Assembly: GCA_902167985.1 (NCBI GenBank)
Contig: CABHNZ010000009.1
Location: forward strand, 186,001-250,000
Length of the DNA: 64,000 nucleotides
DNA from: Shinella sp. UYSO24
Lineage (GTDB): Bacteria > Pseudomonadota > Alphaproteobacteria > Rhizobiales > Rhizobiaceae
Direction: 5' to 3'
Shown here: positions 23,319-34,395 of the stretch, in pieces
Numbering within the stretch: position 1 is the stretch's first letter
Layout of the letters: each line of letters begins with the position of its first letter
Made by a program: the position numbers and the translations under genes
The notes under the pieces: generated by a model
Told to the model about the DNA's origin: nothing
Database searches by the model: none
What the model saw: the letters and a program-made list of their open reading frames with translations, nothing else

Positions 23319-23352
23319 AAAAAAAAGCCGCGGACCCGAAGGTCTGCGGCTC
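23319..23352 (-). terminator. Rho-independent terminator after cheW
   Basis: On the minus strand GCCGC-A-GACC, loop TTCG, GGTC-C-GCGGC, then eight T. UUCG tetraloop and T-run make it convincing. It separates the cheW-receptor pair from the downstream receptor gene, whose own transcript must therefore start in 23161-23318. Confidence 0.88.
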
Positions 23353-23379
23353 TTCATAACTTTCATGCTGCAAGGTTCT

Positions 23380-23859
23380 TCATGCCGCGATTTCTTCGGC
23401 TTCGTTGCCCTTGAACATTTTCGACAGGTTGAGGAAGCAGATCATGCCATTTTCATTGGCGATCACGCCTTCGCAATAGGACTTGTCGAAGGAGGCCGAG
23501 ACTTCCGGCACGGGCTGGATCTGGCTCGCAGAAATGCTCAGGATGTCGGAGACCCGGTCAACCAGCATGCCGATGACCATGTTGTGCACTTCGGTGACGA
23601 CGATGGCGCTGCGCTCATTGGCAACCGTGCTCTTCATGCCGAGCTTGAACGCGAGGTCGATGATCGGAATGACCGAGCCGCGCAGGTTCATGACGCCGAT
23701 GACATCGGCCGGTGCGTGCGGCAGCGGGGTGGAGGGCGCCCAGCCGCGGATCTCGCGAATGGTTGTGGTCTTGACGCAGAATTCCTGGTCATGAAGCCGG
23801 AACGCAATAATTTCCAGCATGTCGTCTCGGTAGGTGGAGGAGGATGTCATCGATACCAT
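23380..23859 (-). CDS. cheW: Chemotaxis adaptor CheW
   Basis: Couples receptors to the CheA kinase. About 159 aa (156 from the second Met). The whole protein is one CheW domain: LEIIAFRLHDQEFCV, VIGVMNLRGSVIPIIDL and the C-terminal GVIANENGMICFLNLSKMF. Its ATG overlaps the TGA of the upstream receptor (TGATG), so the two are translationally coupled and the adaptor is probably dedicated to these PAS receptors. No cheA, cheY or cheR is in the window. Confidence 0.92.
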   Translation of the reverse strand: MVSMTSSSTYRDDMLEIIAFRLHDQEFCVKTTTIREIRGWAPSTPLPHAPADVIGVMNLRGSVIPIIDLAFKLGMKSTVANERSAIVVTEVHNMVIGMLVDRVSDILSISASQIQPVPEVSASFDKSYCEGVIANENGMICFLNLSKMFKGNEAEEIAA

Positions 23860-25646
23860 CAGAATTCTTCCCAGTGATCTGCCGCCGTAACCGCGGCTCC
23901 AGCAGACGCGGTCCGCAAACTCATCTTGGTTGCACGCGCGGCGGGTGGCGCCGACATTTTCCCTGAAGATATTTGCTTGGCTGCAACCGTAACCGATGAT
24001 GGTTGCCCAAATCTAAATCGGGCGAGCAAATCGCGCAGTGCGGCAGCTTCTGCCGCCAGTTGCCGGCTGGAACCGCTGGCCTCATCCACCATGGCGGCAT
24101 TCTGCTGGGTATTCTCGTCCATCAGGTTGACGGCCTTGCTGATCTCCTGCAGGCCTGCCGCCTGCTCCCGGGAGGCTTCGACAATGGCGGCTACATTGCC
24201 GTTGATCTCGCCGACCTGGGCGAGGATCGCCTGAAGGGAGGAGCCGGTTTCACCAACCAGCGAAACGCCCCGCCTGACCTGTTCCGACGATCGGGTGATC
24301 AGCGCCTTGATCTCCTTGGCGGCCTGCGCCGAACGCTGGGCAAGCTCGCGGACTTCCTGTGCGACGACTGCGAAACCCTTGCCGGCCTCACCGGCGCGGG
24401 CAGCCTCGACGCCGGCATTGAGTGCAAGGAGATTGGTTTGGAAGGCAATATCGTCGATGACGCCGATGATGTTGCCGATCTCGCGCGACGACGTTTCAAT
24501 CTCCCCCATCGCGGTAATAGCGCTGGTGACGACGGCGCCCGAGCGTTCCGCACTCTCCTTGGTGTTGCGAACCAGCGCACCAGCCTCTGCGGCGCGTTTT
24601 GCGCTGTCGGCAACCGTGGCCGTCACTTCCTCAAGCGCGGAGGCCGTTTCCTCCACTGCCGCGGCCTGCTGCTCCGTGCGGATGGAGAGGCCGTCTGCGC
24701 CGCGATGGATCTCGCCCGAGCCTGCGGCGATCCCTTCGGCATTGCGGGCGACATCGCGCATGGCGGCAGAGAGTTTTTCGAGGGCGATGTTGAAGTCGGT
24801 CCTGATCTGCTCCAGCGTCGGAATGAAGGGGCGATCGATCGTTGCCGTCAGGTCGCCCTTGGCGAGCGCACTGAGGCTGCCTGCAATTTCATCGACAGCG
24901 CGGACGCGCTCGCTGATGTCGGTTGCGAATTTGACGACTTTGAAGACACGGCCATCCGCATCGAAAATCGGATTGTAGGAGGCCTGGATCCAGACCACCT
25001 TGCCATGCTTGCCTATGCGCTTGAATTCCGCCGTCGCTGGCTGCCCGGAAGCAAGTCCTTGCCAGAACTTGCCGTATTGCGGGCTGTCGCGGAAGGCCGG
25101 TTCGCAGAACATCGCATGATGACGGCCGGCAATCTCGTCCAGGCGGTATCCGAGACAGTCAAGAAAGTTCTGGTTTGCCGTGATCACCTCGCCATCGGGG
25201 GTGAACTCGATGACGGCCTGCGTTCGGGAAATCGCCGTTATCTTGCCGTCATCCTCGGCTGCCTTGCGGCGGACGGCGGTGATGTCCGTCGCGAACTTGA
25301 CGATCTTGTAAGGCTTGCCACCGGCCATGACGGGATTGTAGCTGGCCTGGATCCAGCGTTCCTCGCCATTCTTGGCAATCCGCTTGTAGACGCCATGGTC
25401 ATATTCGCCGCGGCCGAGACGTGTCCAGAGAGCACGGTATTCGGCCGATGCGGCGTAATGGGGGTCGCAGAGCATGCTGTGGTGCCGACCGATCAGCTCC
25501 TCCAGCCGGTAGCCCAACGTTGCGCAGAAGTTTTCGTTGGCGAACAGGATCTTGCCCGCCGGGTCGAATTCGATAATGGCCTGGGATCTGCTGACGGCCG
25601 CAATGACGGCCCTGGCATCAGCACCGGGGAATGAAAACACAGACAT
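23859..25646 (-). CDS. Cytoplasmic chemoreceptor, PAS-PAS-MCP
   Basis: Paralogue of the receptor at 21389, intact. About 595 aa from ATG 25646 ([14 protein letters not shown]), which has GAGG 8 nt upstream; ATG 25667 is an alternative. Two PAS domains each contain GRHHxMxC(D/E)P and WIQASYNP. The MCP domain carries the conserved tip [20 protein letters not shown]. There are no membrane helices, so it senses an internal or energy/redox cue. The C-terminus HWEEF is a tethering-type pentapeptide for CheR/CheB. Immediately followed by cheW with a TGATG overlap. Confidence 0.92.
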   Translation of the reverse strand: MSVFSFPGADARAVIAAVSRSQAIIEFDPAGKILFANENFCATLGYRLEELIGRHHSMLCDPHYAASAEYRALWTRLGRGEYDHGVYKRIAKNGEERWIQASYNPVMAGGKPYKIVKFATDITAVRRKAAEDDGKITAISRTQAVIEFTPDGEVITANQNFLDCLGYRLDEIAGRHHAMFCEPAFRDSPQYGKFWQGLASGQPATAEFKRIGKHGKVVWIQASYNPIFDADGRVFKVVKFATDISERVRAVDEIAGSLSALAKGDLTATIDRPFIPTLEQIRTDFNIALEKLSAAMRDVARNAEGIAAGSGEIHRGADGLSIRTEQQAAAVEETASALEEVTATVADSAKRAAEAGALVRNTKESAERSGAVVTSAITAMGEIETSSREIGNIIGVIDDIAFQTNLLALNAGVEAARAGEAGKGFAVVAQEVRELAQRSAQAAKEIKALITRSSEQVRRGVSLVGETGSSLQAILAQVGEINGNVAAIVEASREQAAGLQEISKAVNLMDENTQQNAAMVDEASGSSRQLAAEAAALRDLLARFRFGQPSSVTVAAKQISSGKMSAPPAARATKMSLRTASAGAAVTAADHWEEF

Positions 25647-25964
25647 GGCATACGCCTCATGGGTCAATGCAATACAAAGACAAGCGGCTGAAATGTTTTG
25701 GAATACCGCACGTATACGGTGTAGCGGCCAAGAGATTAATACTCGGTCAATTTAGATGGAGATGGCTTGTTACGTGTATTCAATAGCGGGGTGCGAAGGG
25801 TCTTGTCTGGCAAAGGCCGAGTAACGCCCTTGCTTTGAAGTAGAGCAGCGCGACTAGGGCATCAGACTAAGGGTCGTTGGCGCGAAGATTGAGGATGATT
25901 TGCCGGGAAGACATAGGTCCGAGGCACCTATGCCTGGATCAGGTCTGGCTGATCGCGTTTGCCG

Positions 25965-28900
25965 TCAGTATTCGTGCTCGTAGAAGATGCCGGCCGAGCC
26001 GCCTTCGCTGCCGGCGCCGGCTTTCAGCTTCACGCCCTTGCCGACATCGAGATTGATGGTCGCCTGTGCGCCGTTCTGGGCGCCTTGCTCCACCTGAAGA
26101 TAGGTGCGCTTGTTGATATAACGGCCGACGGAGACGGAGGTCTGGCCCGTGTCATCGGTCTTGATGTCGAGATCGTCGACACCGAGATTGCTGCGCAGCG
26201 TCTCGAGTAGCGAGCCCGAACCGCCGCCGGCAAGCTGGGTGACGGCATCGGCCAGCTGGGCAATCTGCGCCGGCGACAGTTTTGACATGGACTGGCCGAA
26301 GATCAGCTGCGCCAGAACTTCATCCTGCGGCAGGGAAGGGGAGGACGAGAAGGCGATCGTCGGATCGTTTGCCATGCCGGTGACATCGACGGTGATCGTC
26401 GTCGAGGACGAGGTGGTCGAGGCTTCGAGGTTGAGGACCGGGATCAGGCCGCCGCCGAAGGTGATGTCGCCATCGGTGAAATCGAGCCGCTTGGACAGGA
26501 TGACGATACGACCGCGGCGCATCTGGAAGCCACCCGAGATGACGGGGGCGACAGCCGTGCCGGTGACTTTCAGCTCGCCGCCGAGTTCTGCATCGATGCC
26601 GCGGCCACGGACGAAAATGCCGTTCGGGGCGGCGATCTGCAGGTCGAGGGCGATCGGCTTCGAGGCGCCGTTTGCGGATTTGGGGCGGATCGCCTCCATC
26701 TGCTTCAGTACGTCTGCCGGGGCGAAGCGGTGGCGGATGTCGATGGCGGTGAGGCTGCTCGGCAGCTTGGCCGGAACCGTGATCGCTGCCTTGGTGAGCG
26801 ACAGGCGGCCGCCAAGAACGGGCCCCGACATCAGTGGACCGGTGATGGTCAGCGTTCCGTCTGCCGTCACGGCTACCAGCGTTCCATCGGCGTAACCGGC
26901 ATTGGCAAGGGCGATCTTCAGGTCGGCCGGGAAGCCGGAACCGGGTGCAAAGCCGACATTACCCGTCACCGTGACGCTGCCGCCGCCGGAGAGATTGCCG
27001 GATACGCGGGAGATTTCGGCGCGGTTATCGGCAACCGAGACATTGATCGCCAGATTGCTGAGCGCGATGTTGCGACGGACGTCAACGAGCTTGCCGCCAG
27101 AGGAGGAGAGGGTGCCGTTAATCGCAGGCGCTGCATTGCCGCCGACGCGGATGTCGACATTGGCATTGCCGGTCAGGGTGAAGCCCTGTGCGGCAAGCTG
27201 GCCTGCGAGAACGGAGAAGGGGAGATTGCCGTTGAACTTGAAGTCGAGCGGCTTGTCGCCGGCAAGGCCAACCGCCCCGCCGCCGGTGAGCGCAATGCCG
27301 CCGCCGCCGGAAAGCTTCAGGTTCAGGGTGACGCGATTATCCTGAAACGTGCCGTCGGCGTCGATATTCATCGTCGCAAGGCCGTTGGTGGTCGTCTGGC
27401 TGACGGCCGCGTCTTCCAGGTGAGGTCGTAGCGAACGGCGGGCGCGTCGGCGTGCCGGTGGCAACGACCTTGCCGGAGATCGTGCCGGAGGCGCGAGACC
27501 GGGCGAGAAGGCGTTGGCGAGGCTTGCCGGGATAGACTTGGCGGTGGCGTTGATGTCAAGCGCCGGGGCGCGTTCTGGCTGAGGATGACGCGGCCCGCCG
27601 CCGAGAGATCGAGCCCCTGCTGACCCGTGAGCCTTGTGCGGTCTAGTGTGACTGTACCGTTGGCGAAGGTGCCGGCAGCTTGAAGTTGAAATGGGGCGAT
27701 GCCGGCGTCGCGCGTCTGGCGAAGCTGGGCATCACTCCATTCTAAATCATAGCGGATAGAGGGCGCCGAAGAGGTGCCGGTGACATTGATCGTGCCCGAG
27801 ATATTGCCGGCGGCATTGATCGAGGGAACGAAGGAGTTGATCAGGCTTGCCGGCAGCGCCTTGACGTTGGCGGCAAGATCGAGCGTCGAGCCCGCCGTGC
27901 CGCTGACGGCGAGGCTGCCGGAGCCGGTGGTGATCGTCAGATCGGAGAGGCGGGCGCCGCCATTGGCGATGGCGATCTTCGTCGGGTTGGCGAGCGTGAC
28001 CGGAATGCCGCGGGGGGCCGCGGTCAGCGTATCGATGCCAACCGTGATGCCGCCTGCGGTATTGACCGATCCGGTCGTGGTGAGCGGCGCGTTGTCATAG
28101 GTGGCGGCAAGGTTGAAATTCGTCGTCGTGCCGCTGTGCTTGACGTCGAGATTGATGCCTTCGGCCGCAACCGAACCGCTGCCGATCTTCGATGCGCGCA
28201 CCGTGCCTTCTGCAGCAATGGTCGAGAAGTCGGGGATGGTCAGATCGACGGCCGGATTGGCAATCTCGATGCCGCCGCGCTTCAGCACGGAGCCCGTCGC
28301 CTTGATAATGGCGCCAGCCTTGCCATCGGTATTGGTGAAGGTGGCAGTACCCTTGATGTCACCCTGGGCCTGCTGGGCTGCGAGTGCGGCCAGAAGTGCG
28401 ACATCGGGGAAATCGAATTGCAGCGTGCCGGAAGGCGCGAAGGTCTTGGAGAAGGTCAGCGCACCGTTCAGCTTGTTGGGGCCGATCTCGGCGGTGATCT
28501 GCGGCGCCTTCGTCTCGCCATTGGCGGAGGCGACATCGGCATTGATGCGGATCGGCTGGCTGTCGAGCGAGCCGGTCGCCGTCAGATGCCCTTGCGGTGC
28601 CTTGGGATTGGCGATGCCGGTCAGGGTAAAGTTCAGGGCTTCGAGCTTGCGGCCGACGAGACGGGCCTCGGCCGAATTGACGACCGCCTTGACATTCAGG
28701 GCGTCGATCGGGCCATCGGCCGACACATCGAAGCCGGCAGCGCCTTCGGCATCGGCCAGCCAGCGCTTGATATCTGGCAGGCGGCCGGCGAGATGGGTGG
28801 TCAGCTTGCCCTTTTCGAAGAGAACATTGCCGCGCGCTTCGAGCGCGTTCGACTTGACCACGAGGTTTTCGAGGCTGATGCGATCGCTGCTGACATTCTC

Positions 28901-30456
28901 GACATAGCCTTCGGCGGCGATCGTGCCGTCGAATTTGCCGGCAAGCGATGGCGGCAGCACGCCGGGATTGGCGAAGAGGCGGAAATTGCCGGTGACGGAC
29001 TGTTTCGACGTGTCATAGGCGCCGCTGATCGTGCCGCTGACGCCGGGGCTTTCGAGCGTCGCCGCATCAAGGCCAAAGGCAGGCGGGGCAAGCCGAAGCG
29101 GGGCGTCAAGCGTCAGGGGACCGCGGATGACGCGGGCGAGATCCGGGTTGGTGAGCGCGATCTGGCCGACGGTGAGGCGGCTCTTGATCGATCCGGCCTG
29201 CTGCACGAGGTTCAGATCCTCGCTTTCGGCCTGAAGGCGGATCTGGCCGAAACGGCCCTGCGGCAGTTCGGCGGTGTTGAGCGCAGCCGTCGCGTTGAAG
29301 CGGGCATCGGTTGCCGCACCGGTCAGGGTGAAGTTCAGGCTGTCCAGCGAAAAGCGGCTGTCCTTGCCGTTGATCGGCCAGGTGATCGAGACGGGGCCGT
29401 TGGTGCCGACAAGACCGGCCGTCAGGCTGTTGTCGCCATTCGGATCCCAGGCGCCCTTGGCGTTCACCTTGAGCGCGCCCGAGGTCAGGTCGCCGCGCTC
29501 GATATCGATGCGGCCGCTTGCGGCATAGGTGGCTGCGACATTGATATGGGTCGTGCCGTCGAAGAGCGGGCGGAAGGCGGGCGGCAGAAGGGTTGCCAGT
29601 TCGCCGCCACCGACGACTTCCAGACGATGGCCGCCATTGGCAACGAGGATGTGGCGGCCGCCGACGGAGATGACCGGCGTGCCATCGACACTGCCCTCGA
29701 GCTGGCCCGCCCAGTTGGAGAGCGGACCTTCGCCATCGAGATCGAGCTTGACCGATGGAGCGCCGGGAAGGCGAAGCAGGCGTGCCAGAAGGCCGCCCTG
29801 CGGCTCGGAGACCGAGGCCTTGAGGGTGAGGCGGTTTTCGGACGGAGCGTAGACGACATCGGCCAGCGCCTTGGCGTCGGCCTCGTCCTTGCGGGTTGCC
29901 GTCAGGTTCAGTGCGATATTCGGGCCGGTGGCGTCGATCGAGCCCTTCAGGGACAGGGCGAAATCGCGGCCGGAAAGCGCCTGGGCCAGATTGATGTCGG
30001 GCAGGTCGATCTGCGCGACCTTGATGCCGACCGGCAATTGCGTGCTGCTGCCGCTGCTGGTGGTCGTCTGCGTCTTCACCGCGGTTGCCGGATCGGCGGG
30101 CGGATGAAATTGACGCTGTCGGCTGAAATACGGTCAGCCTGGAAAATGCCCTGGACCAGCGCGGTCGGCGACCAATCCACCTTGATGCCGTCGATCTGGG
30201 CATAGGCGCCGCGCGCATCGGAAAGGGTCAGCGAGGCGACGCGGAGATCGCCGCTCAGCAGGCCTTCGGGCCGGGAAAACGTCACCCGTCGATCGGGCGT
30301 CGAGATGAGGGCGGAGATGCGGCTTGCGGCGACATTGCCGCCGACCGGCGTGAAGGCGACGAACAGGATGACGCCGATGGCCATGACGAACAGGATCCCG
30401 ACCGCGGCAATCGCGGCCTTCAAGATCCATCGCAGCAGGCCAATCATAAACGTCAT
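25965..30456 (-). CDS. tamB: Translocation and assembly module subunit TamB (five frameshifts)
   Basis: Very large inner-membrane-anchored periplasmic protein that works with TamA in outer-membrane protein or phospholipid transport. One N-terminal signal anchor (LKAAIAAVGILFVMAIGVILFV) is followed by a long repetitive beta-rich region typical of AsmA/TamB proteins and a C-terminal DUF490 domain (QSMSKLSPAQIAQLADAV, ending GIFYEHEY). Corrected length is about 1500 aa. The frame is broken once at about 30096 (RPPADPATAV) and four times within 160 nt: about 27565, 27490, 27440 and 27414. It lies 17 nt downstream of tamA. Confidence 0.92.
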
Positions 30457-30473
30457 GCTAGACCATCAATCCT

Positions 30474-32401
30474 TCAAAATGCCTGGCCGATGCCAGCGTA
30501 GATCCCAAAGCTCGTGCCGCCGTCATACTTTTGCAGCGGAACGGCAACATCCAGTCTGAGCGGTCCGAATGGCGTTGCATACCTGATCCCTATGCCCGCG
30601 CCGGCGCGTATATCAGAGAAATCAGGCGTGATTTCGGTCGAAACCGACCCGACGTCAAGAAAAGGCACGATACCGAAATTCTCTGACATTTTTACGCGGA
30701 CTTCGAAAGAGGCCAGCGCATAGGAGCGGCCGCCAAGCGCTTCATTTTCATCATTGTATGGCGAAATTTCGCGATAGGAATAACCGCGCACCGAGCCGCC
30801 GCCGCCGGCAAAGAAACGGCGGGTGACGGGAATGTCGGAAAGCTCGCTTCCGCCGATCACGCTGCCGGCCGCAATCTGCGCCGCAAGCACGACGTTATCT
30901 TCCGCGCCGAGCGCCTTGTAGCCGGAGAGAGAGCCCTCGAAAGACGAGAAAATCGTGCCGCGCATGGCCTCGTAGCTGGGCTTCACGGAGAAGGTCGCGT
31001 GGTAGCCCTTGGTCGGGTCCAGCTTGTTGTCGCGCGTGTCGCGATCAAAGCTCACCGGCAGGCTGAATGTCAGGTAGTCATTGGTGCCGAAAGCGTCGTC
31101 GGCGCGGATATAGGCGATCTCGCCGCCTGCCTTCAGCTTGTCGGTCTCGTTCAGTTCGTAGGCGATGCCAGCCGAATAGGTGATCGACTGCGCCTGATAG
31201 GTATCGGGCGATTCGCTCTTGGCAATCAGGCTGGTCTCGAATGTCGCCTGCGGCACGTAGATGCCGGGCTTGGTGAAGGTGATGCCCGCCGAATAGTCGA
31301 AATCCGTCGGATCAACGGAATCGACGCCGGATACGGAGCCTTCGATGCGCAGCGATTCGGCCTGGCCGAAAAGATTGCGGTGGCCCCAATAGCCCTTGAG
31401 GCCCGCGCCATCGAGCGAGGAATAATCGGCGCCGATGCCGAAATAGCGGAATTTTCCTTCGGAGACCTCGATTGCCAGCGGCAGCGAGCCATCCGGCGCC
31501 AGCGCATCGGACTCCTTGATATTGATCGAGGAGAAGACGCCGAGCTGGCGCATCCGGTCGGCGGCCTTTTTCAGCTGCTCGGGCGAATATTGCTGATGCT
31601 GGTCGAGGCGGGAATAGCGCTTGATGAAGGCCGGATCGACGGCGCGCGCGCCCTTGACCGTCACCTCGCCAAAGGGCGCCACAGGCCGCCGGTTGCCGAG
31701 ATGGTGATATCGACCGTGTCTGTGCGATGATCGGCGACGACCTGGCGCTGGCCGAGCTTGGCAAGCGGCCGGCCTTCCTTCTTCAGGTCGTTGACCATGG
31801 TTTCGCTCGCCTTGAGGATGACGCGCGAGCCGGCATCTCCGCCGGGCACCAGATCGTATTTGCCGGCATCGAAACGGGCGAGATCACCTTCGAGGCGGAC
31901 CTTGCCGACGGTGAATTTCGGGCCGGGATCGATGCGGATATCAACCGGCACGGGGGTGTTGTGGCTAAAGGTCGGTGTCGGCGGCAGGCTGTCGATATCC
32001 GTGCCGGCAATCGAGATATGCACGACGCCGCCGTAACGGGCCTCCTCATAGAGGATGGCGACCAGCCGCTCGCGGTCTTCGCGCGCCTTGATGACAACGC
32101 CGAGATCACCGGAGACGGGTTGTTTGGCGTCGGACATCAATGCGGAGGCATCGGAAAGCCGGCTCTTCAGATCCTTGTCGGCATTGCCGGTCTCGATCGT
32201 CGGCTTGTAATTGACGGGGTTGATGACCTCGGCGGTGTCATCGTCGCTGCCCCAGAGCTTGATGCCGAAAAGACTGAACGCTTCCGCGCGTTCGGCAAGC
32301 ACCGGCGAAAGCAGCAAGGCGGCTGCCATCACAGCGACGGAGCCTCTCCGCCGACGGCCAGTCTTCCTGTCCCGCCTCATGTCTTCTCGCCGCATACGCA
32401 A
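30474..32401 (-). CDS. tamA: Outer-membrane TamA, Omp85 family (one frameshift)
   Basis: Outer-membrane beta-barrel partner of TamB. A signal peptide (SVAVMAAALLLSPVLAERAEA) precedes POTRA domains (about residues 60-260) and an Omp85 barrel with the FAGGGGSVRGYSYREISP loop-6 motif. The C-terminus IYAGIGQAF ends in Phe, as barrel proteins do. Corrected length is about 642 aa. One base is lost at about 31685, between TISATGG and VAPFGEVTVKGARAV. The start is uncertain: ATG 32401 or ATG 32380 (GAGAAG upstream). A repeated motif sits 71 nt upstream. Confidence 0.92.
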
Positions 32402-32472
32402 ACTTTACAGCCGACCGTCCGTGTTGCCCTGCCCTGGCCCTTGCGTATCTCTGTACCTGCAAAAGCCGGATG

Positions 32473-32488
32473 GGGGTACCCCTTTTGC
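32473..32488 (-). promoter_or_regulatory. Shared element GCAAAAGGGGTACCCC upstream of tamA
   Basis: On the minus strand the sequence GCAAAAGGGGTACCCC, with the 10-bp palindrome GGGGTACCCC, ends 71 nt before the tamA start. A near-identical copy lies at 52332-52347, 69 nt before the J-domain gene. The outer GCAAAAG (32459-32465) on the plus strand also forms an inverted repeat with CTTTTGC (32482-32488). A regulatory site is inferred. Confidence 0.45.
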
Positions 32489-32567
32489 GCAATTCATCGG
32501 CGCGGGGTGGAATTAATGGCTCCGAACAGGGGTTCAGAGCCACATTTCGTTGATATCCGAGAGGTTA

Positions 32568-32837
32568 TCAGTAGCCGCTGCGCGGGCAGTCATCGATATA
32601 ACGGCGGCCGTAATGGTCGCGGTAATAGCACTGGCCGGGCTGTTCCTGCACCGAGCCGATCAAGGCGCCCGAGACGCCGCCGACAGCGGCACCGACTGCT
32701 GCGCCACGGACATTGCCGGTGACTGCGCCGCCGATGATGGCGCCGGAGGCCGCGCCGATGCCGGCACCCCGTTCCGTCGGGCTGCAGCTCGCAAGCGCCG
32801 CGCCGGCGAGCATAAGGATCAGGGCCTTCTTCATCAT
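32568..32837 (-). CDS. Glycine-zipper lipoprotein
   Basis: About 89 aa from ATG 32837, which has GAGGAACG upstream. Lipoprotein signal MMKKALILMLAGAALASC with the lipobox (LAS-C), then a glycine-zipper region (GAGIGAASGAIIGGAVTG, GAAVGAAVGGVSGALIG), then a short tail with two Cys. Related to the SlyB/17-kDa antigen type outer-membrane lipoproteins. It is divergent from hemA. No enzymatic role is implied. Confidence 0.8.
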   Translation of the reverse strand: MMKKALILMLAGAALASCSPTERGAGIGAASGAIIGGAVTGNVRGAAVGAAVGGVSGALIGSVQEQPGQCYYRDHYGRRYIDDCPRSGY

Positions 32838-32946
32838 GTCGTTCCTCGTATCTGTTTCGCGTTGGTCCATGTCATCCGTCATGGCGCCAAGATGTCGACC
32901 GTTTTTTAGCCAGTTCGCACTACCACCGATTAAAACCGTCTAAAAT

Positions 32947-32960
32947 TTGACCCCGATCAA
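32947..32960 (+). promoter_or_regulatory. FixK/FNR-type anaerobox upstream of hemA
   Basis: TTGAC-CCCG-ATCAA matches the 14-bp consensus TTGAT-N4-ATCAA with one difference. Its centre (32953.5) is 152 nt before the hemA ATG. A class II arrangement at -41.5 would put the transcription start near 32995, with TAACGA (32983-32988) as the -10 element. FnrN/FixK control of hemA is known in Agrobacterium and other rhizobia. The site could also act on the divergent lipoprotein gene. Confidence 0.65.
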
Positions 32961-33105
32961 TTTTCACATCTTCGGGATCGACTAACGATTTTAGTTGGAA
33001 TGATTCCAGAAAAGGGCCTATTGCCGCAGGCATCAATAATCTGATGAAAAGAGTTGACGAAGGGCGTGTCCGGGCAGATTACCGAGACAAGTTCTGAGGT
33101 GTAAG

Positions 33106-34320
33106 ATGGATTTCGAGGCATTTTTCAAGAGCGAACTGGACAGTCTTCATCAGGAAGGCCGCTACCGAGTGTTCGCCGATCTCGAGCGGCATCGCGGTCA
33201 GTTTCCGCGCGCCACCCGACACACAGCCGAAGGAAAACGGGACGTAACCGTCTGGTGTTCCAACGACTATCTGGGCATGGGCCAGCACCCTGCCGTGATT
33301 GCCGCCATGCATGAGGCGATCGATCACTGTGGCGCGGGTGCGGGAGGCACCCGGAATATTTCTGGTACCAACCATTACCACGTCCTGCTGGAGCAGGAAC
33401 TTGCCGACCTGCATGGCAAGGAAGCCGGCCTGATCTTCAATTCCGGCTATATGTCGAACTGGGCGGCCCTTGGCACGCTCGGCCAGAAGATCCCCGGCCT
33501 GATCATCTTCTCCGACGCGCTCAACCACGCCTCGATGATCGAAGGCATCCGCCACGGCAAGTGCGAGCGGGTGATCTGGAAGCATAACGATCTCAACGAT
33601 CTCGAAGCCAAGCTCGCCGCTGCCGATCCGAATGCGCCGAAGCTGATCGCCTTCGAGAGCGTCTATTCGATGGATGGCGATATCGCGCCGATCAAGGAGA
33701 TCTGCGATCTCGCCGACAAGTTCGGCGCTATGACCTATCTCGATGAAGTGCACGCCGTCGGCATGTACGGCCCGCGCGGCGGCGGCATTGCCGAACGCGA
33801 AGGCCTGATGGATCGCGTGACGATCATCGAAGGCACGCTCGGCAAGGCTTTTGGCGTGATGGGCGGCTATATCACGGCCTCCACGGCGCTTTGCGATTTC
33901 GTCCGCTCCTATGCTTCGGGCTTCATCTTCACCACCGCGCTGCCGCCGACGCTGGCTGCCGGTGCGATCGCCTCGATCCAGCACCTGAAGGCAAGCCCGT
34001 TCGAGCGCGTGCGCCATCAGGACCGGGTAAAGAAACTGCGTTCGGCGCTCGATCAGGCGGGCATTCCGCATATGCCGAACCCGAGCCATATCGTGCCGGT
34101 CATGGTTGGCGATGCCGCCAAGTGCAAGTGGATCTCCGATCTCCTGCTCGACAGCTACGACATCTATGTGCAGCCGATCAACTACCCGACCGTGCCGCGC
34201 AAGACCGAACGCCTGCGCATCACCCCGACGCCGCTGCATACGGATGCCGATATCGACCATCTCGTCGGCTCGCTGCATCAGCTGTGGTCACGTTGCGCGC
34301 TCGCCCGCGCCGTCGCCTGA
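33106..34320 (+). CDS. hemA: 5-Aminolevulinate synthase
   Basis: PLP enzyme that condenses glycine and succinyl-CoA to 5-aminolevulinate, the first step of heme and cobalamin precursor synthesis in alphaproteobacteria (Shemin pathway). Intact, 404 aa. PLP-binding lysine is K247 in [46 protein letters not shown] and [11 protein letters not shown] are family signatures. It uses the succinyl-CoA made by the suc genes in this window. An FNR/FixK-type box upstream suggests induction at low oxygen. Confidence 0.97.
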   Translation: MDFEAFFKSELDSLHQEGRYRVFADLERHRGQFPRATRHTAEGKRDVTVWCSNDYLGMGQHPAVIAAMHEAIDHCGAGAGGTRNISGTNHYHVLLEQELADLHGKEAGLIFNSGYMSNWAALGTLGQKIPGLIIFSDALNHASMIEGIRHGKCERVIWKHNDLNDLEAKLAAADPNAPKLIAFESVYSMDGDIAPIKEICDLADKFGAMTYLDEVHAVGMYGPRGGGIAEREGLMDRVTIIEGTLGKAFGVMGGYITASTALCDFVRSYASGFIFTTALPPTLAAGAIASIQHLKASPFERVRHQDRVKKLRSALDQAGIPHMPNPSHIVPVMVGDAAKCKWISDLLLDSYDIYVQPINYPTVPRKTERLRITPTPLHTDADIDHLVGSLHQLWSRCALARAVA

Positions 34321-34346
34321 CGGTTTTTGCAGTGCTTTGAATACAG

Positions 34347-34377
34347 AAATGGCCGCGAAAGCGGCCATTTTTTTGTT
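34347..34377. terminator. Bidirectional terminator between hemA and dxr
   Basis: AAATGGCCGC (34347-34356), GAAA tetraloop, GCGGCCATTT (34361-34370) followed by TTTTG. The A-run on the left supplies T residues for the convergent dxr transcript. Confidence 0.92.
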
Positions 34378-34395
34378 TGCGATATCATCAGCAGC

